This document shows positions 17,697 through 25,894 of a stretch of 64,000 nt of DNA, piece by piece; within the stretch, counting starts at the first letter, position 1, and each line of letters starts with the position of its first letter. Under the pieces are notes generated by a model. It saw only the letters and a list, made by a program, of their open reading frames with translations, made no database searches and was not told where the DNA came from. The stretch is taken from assembly GCA_029259595.1 (NCBI GenBank), contig JAJDEW010000103.1, positions 31,909 to 95,908 of the forward strand. The letters are read 5' to 3'. Origin of the DNA: Planctomycetota bacterium. Its GTDB lineage: Bacteria; Planctomycetota; UBA1135; GCA-002686595. Made by a program: the position numbers and the translations under genes.

Positions 17697-18446
17697 ATGC
17701 GCTCGCTCCTCTTGTACACGCTGCTCTACACGATCGTGATGGAGCTCATGCTGGTGGCCGCGGTCCTGTACTGGCCCGACTTCGAGCAGAACGTCGACGC
17801 CCTGCGCCTGCTCGCACCGATCAAGTCGGTGAAGGACATCGTCCAAGAGATCGAGCAGGAAGGGGTCATCCCCTACATCACGAGCCAACAGTTCTTCAAG
17901 GGCGGCAACACGCTCGGAACGGCTGCCGCGGTCCTGTTCGCCGTCGGTGCGGTCGCGGGGGAAGCACATCGCGGCACGCTCGAGCTCCTGCTCGCGCGCC
18001 CCTACTCGCGCCTTCGCATCCTGTCCGAGCGCTGGCTCTTCGGTGCGGTCTGTTGCTGCCTGCCGGTCTTTCTGACCTCCGCTACGATCCCCTGGATGGG
18101 ATCCTGGATCGACGAAGACTTCGACATCGTTCCCCTGATGTTGTGCTCGGTGCACGAGTCGCTGTTCTTGCTCGCCGTCTACGGAGCCGCCTTCTTCTGC
18201 TCGACGATCGGCTCGAATCCGACCCGCATCGCCCTCGTCCTGCTGTTCGTGTCGACGTTCCAGTTCGCGATCTACTTCATCGAGGTCGTGACGAAGTGGT
18301 CGCTGTACCGGCTCGCCGACTTGAAGGACTTCACGAAGATCTACGAGGACTACGCGCTCGACTGGACGGTCTGCGGACCGCTGGTGGCCGCGATCGTGCT
18401 TTCGTTCACCGCGTCCTATCTCGCCTTTCGACGTCGCCTGCCTTGA
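17697..18446 (+). CDS. ABC-2 type transporter permease
   Basis: 249-residue integral membrane protein with about six hydrophobic helices (first LLLYTLLYTIVMELMLVAAVLYW, last VAAIVLSFTASYLAF). The segment EAHRGTLELLLARPYSRLRIL after the second helix is the typical ABC-2 permease coupling region (E..GT.e.LL..P.sR). A large periplasmic loop lies between helices 1 and 2. It partners the ATPase directly upstream. The gene converges on the TPR-protein gene with a 22-nt gap. Confidence 0.9.
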   Translation: MRSLLLYTLLYTIVMELMLVAAVLYWPDFEQNVDALRLLAPIKSVKDIVQEIEQEGVIPYITSQQFFKGGNTLGTAAAVLFAVGAVAGEAHRGTLELLLARPYSRLRILSERWLFGAVCCCLPVFLTSATIPWMGSWIDEDFDIVPLMLCSVHESLFLLAVYGAAFFCSTIGSNPTRIALVLLFVSTFQFAIYFIEVVTKWSLYRLADLKDFTKIYEDYALDWTVCGPLVAAIVLSFTASYLAFRRRLP

Positions 18447-18468
18447 AGCCGGACCGCGGCGCTGCTTC

Positions 18469-19164
18469 TCAGAACAGACCCGCCCACTTCGCGCGTGCCG
18501 TCCATAGCCCCGCCTCGCGGCGCTGGTAGCGCGGCGCGCTGCGGGCGATCCGCGCGACCTCGTCGAAGCTGGACTTGGCCTCGTCCCGACGCCCGAGGGC
18601 CTTCAAGGCGCGGCCACGCCGGTAGGCCTCTTCCGGGCTCGGTCCGTGGTTGCGCGCGAACACGTCGAGCGCAGCGAGCGCCTCCTCGTGCCGCTGGGCC
18701 CGGGCGAGCGTCTCCGCCAGGCGCAGCTGAGCCGCGCCGTAGCCGTGCTCGGGGTCGAGCGCGACGCAGCGTTCGAGCGCGGCGATCGCCTCGTCGTTGC
18801 GGCGCAGCTCGACCAGCGTCGAGCCCAGCCTGAACTGCCATTCGGCGGTCTCGGGTTCCCCCTCGGCGGCGCGTTCGAAGTGCGGGAGCGCGCGCCGCGG
18901 TCGCCCCTGGGCCAGGTACAGCGTCCCGATCTTGCCGTGATTGTGCGGGCTGTCGACGGTGGCGAGCTCGCGCATCCGCCCACGGTCGCGTCGGATGCGG
19001 AAGGCACGCTTGCCCTGGGTCGAAAGCGCCCAGCTGAGCCCCATCGCCGTCAACCAGACGCCGATGCAACCGAGGCGCTGGAAGATCGGACCGATGCCGG
19101 GCAACTGGCTGAGGACCGAGTGCACCACCAGTACGAGGAGGATGAAGCCAACGAGTCGGAGCAT
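18469..19164 (-). CDS. Membrane-anchored TPR protein
   Basis: About 231 residues if started at ATG 19164; a GTG at 19194 would add ten. Two N-terminal hydrophobic segments (LVGFILLVLVVHSVL and IGVWLTAMGLSWAL) are followed by three to four TPR motifs (IGTLYLAQGRPRRALPHFERA, LGSTLVELRRNDEAIAALERC, AETLARAQRHEEALAALDVF, GRALKALGRRDEAKSSFDEV). TPRs make protein-protein contacts; no enzyme domain is present. It is convergent with the ABC permease and divergent from the second SGNH gene. Confidence 0.8.
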   Translation of the reverse strand: MLRLVGFILLVLVVHSVLSQLPGIGPIFQRLGCIGVWLTAMGLSWALSTQGKRAFRIRRDRGRMRELATVDSPHNHGKIGTLYLAQGRPRRALPHFERAAEGEPETAEWQFRLGSTLVELRRNDEAIAALERCVALDPEHGYGAAQLRLAETLARAQRHEEALAALDVFARNHGPSPEEAYRRGRALKALGRRDEAKSSFDEVARIARSAPRYQRREAGLWTARAKWAGLF

Positions 19165-19247
19165 GGGCCCAGGGATCGTAGCGTCCACGTCCACGGAGCC
19201 CAGTCGATCGCCCGGCCTTCTTGAACGAGCGGTCGGGAAATGCGGGA

Positions 19248-20324
19248 ATGCCCTTCCGGACGATGGAGTCGGACTCGATACGGCCTCGCACGCGACGCAT
19301 TTCGGTGCGCCTCCTCGTGCTCGTGACCTCCGTGCTGGGCGCGCTGCTCGCCACGGAGGTGTTCGCTCGTACGTTCGACCCGTTCGGGATCAGCTACTAC
19401 AAGGACACGAACCGCTACCTGAACGAGGCGATCGTGCTGCCCCCGGAGGCGGCGCGACCGGACGGCCGGCTCTTCGAGAACGCACCGGGGGCGGAGCTCG
19501 ACTGCGCCACCTTCCGCTTCCGCACCGACGAGCACGGCCTGCGGCGGGGCCAGCTCGAACCCCGACAGAAGGGCGACCGCATCCTGTTCCTGGGCGACTC
19601 GGTGACGCTCGCTTGGGGCGTGGACGACGAGGCCTCCTGGATCCGCACCGTCGAGCGCGAAGCCTTGGCCCCGGACGGAGAGCGCCTCGTCTGCCTGAAC
19701 GCGGGGCACCTCCAGTACAACACCCTGCAGGAGGCCGACTGGCTGCGGGCCCACGTGGCCGAGCTCGCGCCCGACCGCGTCGTCCTGACCGTCGTCGTCA
19801 ACGACCTCGAGGACGCCTGGTCCTTGTACGTCTCGTTCATGGACGAGCTCGCGCGGCGCCCACCCCCAGGGGAGGTCGGCTTGCTCGCCTCGCTGCGCGA
19901 GCGCTTTCCTGTCTGGTTCCGCGGCCTGTACGGCCTGGCGCACTTCGTCTCCGAACAGCGCAGTGCCCGAACGGCGGCCCAGCGCTCGAACGAACGGCTG
20001 GTCGACCAGCCCGGTTACGCCCAGGGTTGGGAACGCTGTGCCGAAGGGCTCGCCTCGATTCGAGCGATCTGCGACGAGCTCGGCCTGCCCTTCGCCGTGT
20101 TCGATCACACGACGCCGCGCGTGCCCGACCTCGCCACGTGGTGCGCACAGCACTCCGTCCCGAGCTACGACTTCGACTTCGAGCCCGCGGAGTGGGAACT
20201 CGACGTTCGCAACTCCGCCGCCGACGCCCACGCGAACGAGCTCGGCAACCGCTTGCTCGCCGACAAGGCACTCCTGGCCCTGCGTGACCTCGGGTGGATC
20301 CGTGCCGCGGAGTCGACGCGGTGA
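19248..20324 (+). CDS. Second SGNH/GDSL hydrolase-like membrane protein
   Basis: About 358 residues from ATG 19248 (ATG 19263 and TTG 19221 are alternatives). A single N-terminal helix (RLLVLVTSVLGALLATEVFA) anchors the protein. SGNH blocks: ILFLGDSVTLAWG with the catalytic Ser, LNAGHLQYN (block II Gly), VVVNDLEDAW (Asn of block III) and DAHANELGNRLLA (Asp-x-His). It resembles the protein at 15349 in architecture and may act on the same class of substrate, for instance acyl removal or transfer on an exported glycan. Its stop overlaps the GTG of the LpxB-like gene. Confidence 0.83.
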   Translation: MPFRTMESDSIRPRTRRISVRLLVLVTSVLGALLATEVFARTFDPFGISYYKDTNRYLNEAIVLPPEAARPDGRLFENAPGAELDCATFRFRTDEHGLRRGQLEPRQKGDRILFLGDSVTLAWGVDDEASWIRTVEREALAPDGERLVCLNAGHLQYNTLQEADWLRAHVAELAPDRVVLTVVVNDLEDAWSLYVSFMDELARRPPPGEVGLLASLRERFPVWFRGLYGLAHFVSEQRSARTAAQRSNERLVDQPGYAQGWERCAEGLASIRAICDELGLPFAVFDHTTPRVPDLATWCAQHSVPSYDFDFEPAEWELDVRNSAADAHANELGNRLLADKALLALRDLGWIRAAESTR

Positions 20325-21655
20325 CGCCTGGCCCGCGGACCCTCGTAGCGCTCGAATTCGGACGGGCCCTCGGAGCCGCCCTGCTCGCGCCCCTGCGCGT
20401 GCTGGCCTACGTCGTGCGTGCGCCGCGTCTGCGCACGGCCTTCCGTCGCGACCTCGAACAAGCCGCCGTCGTCGACGAGCCTGGCGACCTGCCGGCGGAT
20501 TGGAAGCCGCCGCGCCGGATCTTCGTGTCCTGTGCCGAGCGCTCGGGCGAGACCCATGCCGTGCACCTCGTCGAGGCCCTGCGCGCGCTCTGCGGCGACT
20601 CGGGCACCGAATTCACGGGGCTCGGAGGCGAACGCCTGCGTGCCGCCGGCGTCCGAACGGTCGGTGATCCCGTCGAGCGCGCCGCCATGGGAGCCGACGT
20701 GCTCGCGGCCTTGCCCTTCTACCTCGGCCTCCTGCGCGACGCGGCGACCGAGCTCCGGGAGCGCCCTCCCGAGCTCTTCATCGCGGTCGACTCCCCCGCC
20801 TTGCACGTGCCCCTCGGTCGCATCGCAGGGGCCTGCGGCGTGCCCGTCGCCCACTTCGCGACGCCCCAGTACTGGGCTTGGGCTCCGTGGCGCGTGCAGG
20901 CCTACCGGCGCGCGGTCGATCTCGCCTTGACGATCCTGCCCTTCGAACCGTCCTGGTTTCGACGCCATGGCGTGAACGCCGTCCACGCCGGCCATCCGCA
21001 CCTGGATGCGCTCGAACACAGCGACACGGTCGACACCGCCCCGCCACGTCCACTGCGCCTGGTCCTCCTTCCGGGCAGCCGGCGCAGCGTGATCCGCCGC
21101 AACTTGCCGTGGATGATCGTAGCCGCCGGGCGGCTGCGGCTCGTGCTGCCCGAGCTGGAGGTGGTCCTGCCCCACGAGGACACCGGCCTGGAGGCCGAGC
21201 TCCGTGCTCACGTCGAGCGGGCCGGAGCCGAGAACTGGATCCGGATCGAGACCGGTCGCCTGCACGACACTCTGCGCGGGGCGCGCGCGGCCCTCTCCGT
21301 GTCGGGCACGGTGCTGCTCGACCTGCTCTGGCAGCGCCTCCCGGCCGTCGTCATCTACCGCCTGGAGAGCGCCTTCGCCCAACGGGCCACGCGTCATGTC
21401 CTGACCGTCCCGTGGTTTTCGTCGGTCAATCTCCTGGCGGACTGCGAGGTCTACCCCGAGTTCACGTTCGCCGGCGAAGGCCCGCTCGAGGAGGTCTGCG
21501 CGGCCTTGCGGAGCATCCTCGAGGACCAAGTTGCCCGCAGGCTCGTCAAAGACCGACTTGACGTGGCCGCCCGTCGCCTCGGACCATCCGGGGCCACCCG
21601 CCGGGCCGCCGCCCATGCGCTGCACCTGGCTCACCGATCCTCCGCACGTTCGTGA
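20321..21655 (+). CDS. lpxB: Lipid-A-disaccharide synthase-like glycosyltransferase (LpxB family)
   Basis: Family GT19-like protein that would join UDP-2,3-diacylglucosamine and lipid X in lipid A synthesis at the inner membrane. LpxB hallmarks: FVSCAERSGETHAVHLVEAL (counterpart of the family GExSGD motif), FTGLGGERLRAAG, FYLGLLRD, ELFIAVDSPALHVPLGR, and ATPQYWAWAPWR (SPQVWAWxxxR). LLPGSRRSVIRRNLP matches the GSRxxEI segment and VSGTVLLDLLWQRLPAVVIYR matches the sugar-nucleotide region. An extra ~65-residue N-terminal segment precedes the core. GTG 20321 overlaps the preceding stop; GTG 20294 is an alternative. Divergence in the GExSGD motif (here ERSGET) leaves some doubt about exact substrate. 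Confidence 0.8.
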   Translation: MTPGPRTLVALEFGRALGAALLAPLRVLAYVVRAPRLRTAFRRDLEQAAVVDEPGDLPADWKPPRRIFVSCAERSGETHAVHLVEALRALCGDSGTEFTGLGGERLRAAGVRTVGDPVERAAMGADVLAALPFYLGLLRDAATELRERPPELFIAVDSPALHVPLGRIAGACGVPVAHFATPQYWAWAPWRVQAYRRAVDLALTILPFEPSWFRRHGVNAVHAGHPHLDALEHSDTVDTAPPRPLRLVLLPGSRRSVIRRNLPWMIVAAGRLRLVLPELEVVLPHEDTGLEAELRAHVERAGAENWIRIETGRLHDTLRGARAALSVSGTVLLDLLWQRLPAVVIYRLESAFAQRATRHVLTVPWFSSVNLLADCEVYPEFTFAGEGPLEEVCAALRSILEDQVARRLVKDRLDVAARRLGPSGATRRAAAHALHLAHRSSARS

Positions 21656-22338
21656 GCGACTCCACTTTTTCGAATCTGCCGCTGAAGGGCTCCGACCCGG
21701 CCAAGTACGCGGACCCCGTGGAACTCGAGGTCACGGCTCTCATGGCGGCGACGAAGGCAGGCGATCGACAGGCCTTCGATCGACTGACGCAGACCCTGCG
21801 TGGCAGGGCCTTCGGCGTCGCACGCTCGCTCGTCGGGTCGCACGACGACGCGCTGGAGCTCTGCCAGGAGGCCTTCATGAAGACCTATCGGGCACGGGAC
21901 TCCTTCCGGGACGGTGAGCCCTTCCTGCCCTGGTTCCACCGCATCCTGCGCAACACGTGCTTCAGCTTCCTGCACAAGCACAAGCGGGTCCGGCGCCAGT
22001 CCCTCTCCGGCAATGCCGACGACGACCGCGGCGACTGGGAAATCGAGGACACGGGGCTACCGCTTCCGAGCCAGGGCATGGAGGCGAGCGACGTCGGTCA
22101 AGCCTTCTGGGAGGGCTTCCGCAAGCTCTCGAGCCGCGATCGGGAGATCCTGGGCCTCCGCCACTTCCAGGAGCTCTCCTACCGCGAGATCGCGAACGCC
22201 CTCGAGATTCCGGAAGGAACCGTGATGTCACGTCTCTTCCACGCCCGCCGGCGTTTGCGCGAGCAGTTGAAACCCCACCTGGACGGAGCCCTCTCGGAAT
22301 GGGCCGGCTCCGAAGAAACGAGCGAGCAGAAGGGATGA
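21652..22338 (+). CDS. RNA polymerase ECF-type sigma factor
   Basis: 228-residue sigma-70-family factor. A ~40-residue leader precedes region 2 (RQAFDRLTQTLRGRAFGVARSLVGSHDDALELCQEAFMKTYRARDSF, ~45-95). Region 4 is at ~165-215 (FRKLSSRDREILGLRHFQELSYREIANALEIPEGTVMSRLFHARRRL), with the helix-turn-helix in SYREIANALEIPEGTVMSRL. GTG 21652 overlaps the lpxB-like stop, and the stop overlaps the ATG of the next gene, which looks like its membrane anti-sigma factor. It should therefore be held at the membrane and released by an envelope signal; that is the usual logic of such pairs, not shown here. Confidence 0.93.
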   Translation: MSDSTFSNLPLKGSDPAKYADPVELEVTALMAATKAGDRQAFDRLTQTLRGRAFGVARSLVGSHDDALELCQEAFMKTYRARDSFRDGEPFLPWFHRILRNTCFSFLHKHKRVRRQSLSGNADDDRGDWEIEDTGLPLPSQGMEASDVGQAFWEGFRKLSSRDREILGLRHFQELSYREIANALEIPEGTVMSRLFHARRRLREQLKPHLDGALSEWAGSEETSEQKG

Positions 22339-22781
22339 CCGCACCGGAAACCGAGCCGACGAGAGACGAGCTCCTGGCCATGGCCTACGTCGACGGTGAG
22401 TTGGACGAGGCCGCTCGCGTCGAGTTCGATGCACGCTTGCGCGCGGAACCTGCGCTCTTGCGCGAGGTCTCCGAACTGCGTCAATTCGGCGTGATCGCGC
22501 GGCAGGTCGCTCCGCCGGAGCCGATGGACTACGAGTGGGAGCGGCTCGACAAGGAAGTCCTGTACGGCGGAAGCCAACGCCTGGGCTTGTTCCTGATCGC
22601 CTTGGCCGCCGCTGGCTTCGCGCTCCTGGGAGTCATCACGATCTGGGCTTCGTCCCTGGAGCCGGTACCCAAGTTCCTCGTCGGCGCCCTGCTCCTCGGC
22701 CTCTCGCTCGTCTTTCTCGCCACATTGCGCGGCCGCCTGCGCACCCTGCCCCACGATCCGTACACCGAGGTGCGCCGATGA
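22335..22781 (+). CDS. Membrane anti-sigma factor (putative)
   Basis: 148 residues with an N-terminal helical domain whose AMAYVDGELDEAARVEFDARLRAEP stretch has the xxxDGELxxxExxxxExxL pattern of anti-sigma factors, although the HxxxCxxC zinc ligands are missing. Two transmembrane helices follow (LGLFLIALAAAGFALLGVITIWA and FLVGALLLGLSLVFLATL). The ATG overlaps the stop of the ECF sigma gene by one base pair step (ATGA), indicating coupled translation and a 1:1 partner. Function is inferred from pattern and position. Confidence 0.78.
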   Translation: MTAPETEPTRDELLAMAYVDGELDEAARVEFDARLRAEPALLREVSELRQFGVIARQVAPPEPMDYEWERLDKEVLYGGSQRLGLFLIALAAAGFALLGVITIWASSLEPVPKFLVGALLLGLSLVFLATLRGRLRTLPHDPYTEVRR

Positions 22782-23098
22782 TCATCGTGACGACGTTCGA
22801 AGTCCCCGGTCGCAGCATCTCGACCAACCTCGGCCTGGTTCGCGGCAGCGCGGTCCGGTCTCGGCACATCGGACGCGACATCCTGGCGATGATGAAGCAG
22901 ATCGTCGGTGGCGAGGTCGAGGAGTACACGAAGCTCATGGCCGAAGTGCGTGAGCAGAGCCTCGACCGGATGGTCGCGGAGGCCCAGGCCCGCGGGGCGG
23001 ACGCGATCGTCGGCATGCGCTTCGCCTCGACCGAGGTGGCGCGCGGAGCGGCGGAATTCCTCGTCTACGGCACCGCGGTCAAGCTCGACCCCGAGTGA
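22778..23098 (+). CDS. YbjQ/UPF0145-family protein
   Basis: 106 residues, a complete YbjQ-type domain: opening IIVTTFEVPGRSI, GLVRGSAVRSRHIGRDI, the GGEVEEYTKLM loop, and ARGADAIVGMRF ending in a beta strand with EFLVYGTAV. The family forms pentameric heavy-metal-binding-like folds of unknown function. ATG overlaps the stop of the anti-sigma gene, so it is the third gene of the sigma operon and may belong to the stress response it controls. Confidence 0.87.
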   Translation: MIIVTTFEVPGRSISTNLGLVRGSAVRSRHIGRDILAMMKQIVGGEVEEYTKLMAEVREQSLDRMVAEAQARGADAIVGMRFASTEVARGAAEFLVYGTAVKLDPE

Positions 23099-23110
23099 AG
23101 CCTCGGGTCA

Positions 23111-23130
23111 CGCCCCAGGCCCCTGGGGCG
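23111..23130. terminator. Bidirectional terminator-like hairpin
   Basis: Perfect 9-bp arms CGCCCCAGG (23111-23119) and CCTGGGGCG (23122-23130) in the gap between the convergent ybjQ-like and nitroreductase genes. There is no T-run on either side, so termination is inferred from position. Confidence 0.5.
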
Positions 23131-23147
23131 CGGCCGGCACGAAGCGC

Positions 23148-23816
23148 TCAGACCCGCACGCGGATCTCGTCGAGCCCCTTGCGCGTGATCCGGGGGACGA
23201 CACAGTCCGCGCTCGGGTAGCCCACCGGAAGGAGCACGTAGGCCTTCTCGTTGGGCGGTCGGCCCAGGATCTCCCCGAGGAAGCCCATCGGGCTCGGCGT
23301 GTGGGTCAAGGTCGCGAGCCCCGCCCGGTGCAGCGCGACGAGCAGCATGCCGACCGCGATCCCGACCGACTCCTGCGTGTAATAGTTCGTTGAACGCTGA
23401 CCGTCCTGGAGGCCGAAGGCGTGGCGAAAGACCACGATCAAGAGCGGAACGGTCTCCAGGAAGGGCTTCTCGTGGTTCGTCCCGAGCGGAGCGAGCGCCT
23501 CCCGCCATTCCTCGCTGATGCGCTGTTCGTAGAAGCGACGCTCCTCCTCCTCCGCTGCGAGCCGGATCCGCCGTTTCACCTCGCGGTCACGGACCACGAC
23601 GAAGGTCCAGGGCTGGCGATTCGCCCCCGAGGGCGCCGTTCCCGCCGTCCGGATGCACTCGTCGATCACGGCGTCGGGCACGTCCTCGTCCGTGAAGAAG
23701 CGCACGCTGCGGCGTTCGTCGAGCTCGGTGCGCAGGGTACGGACGCGTCGGAGCATGTCCGCCTCACCGTGGCGCGCGAGCGAAAAGGGCCGAAAGCCGT
23801 CGGAGGCGGAGCTCAT
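23148..23816 (-). CDS. Nitroreductase-family flavoprotein, iodotyrosine-deiodinase-like
   Basis: 222-residue FMN-dependent reductase from ATG 23816. The sequence follows iodotyrosine deiodinase closely: RRSVRFFTDEDVP, IRTAGTAPSGANRQPW with the FMN-binding Arg/Ser residues, and the lid EEEERRFY...TNHEKPFL. As I recall the family, a Glu-Tyr-Lys set in this lid grips the zwitterion of halotyrosine; here a Glu four residues before the Tyr, the Tyr in RRFY and the Lys in NHEK are all present. The C-terminus has GILLVALH and HTPSPMGFL..ILGRPPNEKAYVLLPVGYP as in the family. It may dehalogenate halotyrosines or phenols. It is convergent with the ybjQ-like gene. Confidence 0.85.
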   Translation of the reverse strand: MSSASDGFRPFSLARHGEADMLRRVRTLRTELDERRSVRFFTDEDVPDAVIDECIRTAGTAPSGANRQPWTFVVVRDREVKRRIRLAAEEEERRFYEQRISEEWREALAPLGTNHEKPFLETVPLLIVVFRHAFGLQDGQRSTNYYTQESVGIAVGMLLVALHRAGLATLTHTPSPMGFLGEILGRPPNEKAYVLLPVGYPSADCVVPRITRKGLDEIRVRV

Positions 23817-23826
23817 CGCGAGAGGA

Positions 23827-23880
23827 TAGCAGTCCGCCGGAAAACTGCTTCGGCTGCGATGCGGACGACTCCGGGAGGGT
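23827..23880 (+). repeat. Degenerate left half of the inverted-repeat element (copy F)
   Basis: Begins TAGCAGTCCGCCGG and continues with CTGCTTCGG.TGCGATGC then CTCCGGGAGGG, matching the left arm of the full copy at 63839 (TAGCAGCCTGATG.., GTGCTTCGGATGCGATGC, ACCGGGAGG) with several changes. The right arm is absent. It lies immediately upstream of the nitroreductase start, so it may sit in that gene's leader. Confidence 0.5.
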
Positions 23881-23994
23881 CTCGAATCCGTCAGGGGCTC
23901 GACCGCGGCACCGCAGCGTCCCATGAAGAGGTGAACCGCGCGCCGGTTCGCGCGTTCCCGACCCGTCCCCGTCCGCGGTTAGAATCCTCCCGCC

Positions 23995-25830
23995 ATGATC
24001 CAATCCCTGCTCCTGAGTTCGCTGCTCTTCGTTTCGCCCGTCTCCTTTTCGCCCCTCCCCGGTGCGCCGCCCCAGGGCCCGACGCCCGCCACGGGTGAGA
24101 CCGAACCGCAGGCCGAGCCCCGCGAAGCCGCCGTGCGTGCCGAACAGGACGCCGAGCCGGCGAAGCGGGACCTGCCCACGCCCGGCGAGCTGGCCTCTGC
24201 CATCGACGGGTCGCTGCGCTGGCTCCGCTCGCAGCAAGACCCCGACACGGGCTCCTACGGCAACATCAACGAGACGATCAAGGTCCTCTTGGCCTTCGCG
24301 AAGAGCCACCGTGCATACCGGACGACCGACGGGCCCTTCATGGCGCGCGCCCACGCCTGGCTCCTGAAGCATCAGGCGCTCGACGGGTCGTTCGCGGATG
24401 AAGGCGTCTCGGCCAAGAACCGGGCGCTGCAGACGTTGGCGGCCGCCGAACTGCTCGACCTGCTCGGCCCGCCGGACAAGGCGCGCGCGGCCATGAATTT
24501 CGCCCGGGTTCCCTCCTTCGAGCCGGACAAGGAGGCCGTCATCCAGAACCGGTTGCGCAACGTGTACCTCAATCGTGCGGGAGGCGAGCTGCGCCGACGC
24601 AACGAAGACGGTTCGTATGGCAGCGGCAACAACCGCGTCCTCGAGACCGCGCGCACGCTGATCCAGCTGAACAACTACTACAACATGGCGACCACCGGGC
24701 TCGAGGAGAAGCGCCCCGCCACGGACGTCACGCCCTTGCCGGGCTTCCCCAGCGTGGACCGCGAGCGCGTAGCGAAGGCCTTCGCACGCGGTGCCGATTA
24801 CTTGCTCGAACAGCGCATCGGCGTGGGCTGGGGTTTCGGGGGCGAGCTCGAAGCCGGAATCACGAGCATGGTCGTAGGCGCCCTCTCGAGCATTCCCGAG
24901 CCGCGCGGCGAGGCCGTGGAGGGCGCGATCGACGCGGCGCTCGATTGGTTGCTTGCGCTGCAGAAGGAGGACGGTGCGATCCATCAGGGTCAGCTCGCGA
25001 ACTACGTCACGTCCGCTTCGATCATGGCGCTCGCGAAAGCGAACCGCCCCGGCGATGCGGCGGCCATCGCGCGGGCGCGGGACTTCCTCTTGGTCCTGCA
25101 GGCCGACGAAGGCGAGGGCTATGGCAGCGGGGATCGCTTCTACGGCGGCGTCGGCTACGGTGGCGACGAGCGACCGGACCTCTCCAACCTCCAGATGGCC
25201 CTCGAAGCCTTGCGCGCGGCCGGAGTCGACGAAGACGACGCGAGCTTCAAGAAGGCGCTCGTCTTCCTCCAGCGCTGCCAGAACCGCTCCGAGACGAACG
25301 ACCTCGAACTCGTCGTCGACGGCAAGAAGATCAAGAGCGGCGAGGACGGCGGCGCCGGCTATTCCCCCGGCGAATCGAAAGCGGGCACGATCAAGTTGCC
25401 GGACGGCGCCTATGTGCCGCGCTCCTACGGCTCGATGACCTACGCCCTCTTGAAGGGCTACCTCTTCGCTGGACTCGACAAGGACGACCCGCGCGTCAAG
25501 GCGACCTGGCAGTGGTTGATGAAGAACTGGACGCTCGACGTCAACCCGGGCTTCGAGGCCTCGGACAACCCGTCCGACGCCTACCAGGGCCTGTTCTACT
25601 ACTACTACACGATGTCACGGGCCTTGGACCTCTACGACGAGGCGGTCGTCGTCGACGGCCAGGGCATCGAGCACGCCTGGCGCACGGAGCTCTGCGGCCG
25701 AATCGTCTCGCTCCAACGCCAGGACGGCTCGTGGGTGAACGCGAACTCGTCCCGCTGGCAAGAGGGCCTGCCGGTCCTCGCGACGGCCTACGCGCTCCTG
25801 AGCCTCGGCAACGCCCTGGCAGCCCGCTAA
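23995..25830 (+). CDS. Secreted alpha/alpha-toroid (prenyltransferase/squalene-cyclase-repeat-like) protein
   Basis: 611 residues with a signal peptide (IQSLLLSSLLFVSPVSFS) and a Pro/Ala/Glu linker, then repeated helical hairpins with internal QxxDGSxG-type turns: LRSQQDPDTGSYGN, LLKHQALDGSFADE, LALQKEDGAIHQG, LVLQADEGEGYGSG, SLQRQDGSWVNANS. This pattern is the QW-like motif of the terpenoid cyclase/prenyltransferase alpha-toroid fold, found also in secreted planctomycete proteins without cyclase activity. The catalytic DxDD of squalene-hopene cyclase is not evident, so an enzymatic role is doubtful. The stop TAA falls at the edge of a degenerate repeat fragment. Confidence 0.82.
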   Translation: MIQSLLLSSLLFVSPVSFSPLPGAPPQGPTPATGETEPQAEPREAAVRAEQDAEPAKRDLPTPGELASAIDGSLRWLRSQQDPDTGSYGNINETIKVLLAFAKSHRAYRTTDGPFMARAHAWLLKHQALDGSFADEGVSAKNRALQTLAAAELLDLLGPPDKARAAMNFARVPSFEPDKEAVIQNRLRNVYLNRAGGELRRRNEDGSYGSGNNRVLETARTLIQLNNYYNMATTGLEEKRPATDVTPLPGFPSVDRERVAKAFARGADYLLEQRIGVGWGFGGELEAGITSMVVGALSSIPEPRGEAVEGAIDAALDWLLALQKEDGAIHQGQLANYVTSASIMALAKANRPGDAAAIARARDFLLVLQADEGEGYGSGDRFYGGVGYGGDERPDLSNLQMALEALRAAGVDEDDASFKKALVFLQRCQNRSETNDLELVVDGKKIKSGEDGGAGYSPGESKAGTIKLPDGAYVPRSYGSMTYALLKGYLFAGLDKDDPRVKATWQWLMKNWTLDVNPGFEASDNPSDAYQGLFYYYYTMSRALDLYDEAVVVDGQGIEHAWRTELCGRIVSLQRQDGSWVNANSSRWQEGLPVLATAYALLSLGNALAAR

Positions 25831-25862
25831 GAGCGTCATCCGGCGCGCTGCAAGCGTCCGCA
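25819..25862 (+). repeat. Degenerate fragment of the inverted-repeat element (copy E)
   Basis: CAGCCCGC...GTCATCCGGCGCGCTGCAAGCGTCCGCAG closely matches the core of copies A and C (GTCATCCGGCGCGCTGCATGCGTCCG). Only one arm is present, and the stop codon of the preceding gene (TAA, 25828-25830) lies inside it. Confidence 0.5.
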
Positions 25863-25894
25863 GCCGGACGTCGCGGAACTGATGTAGGGCCCGT

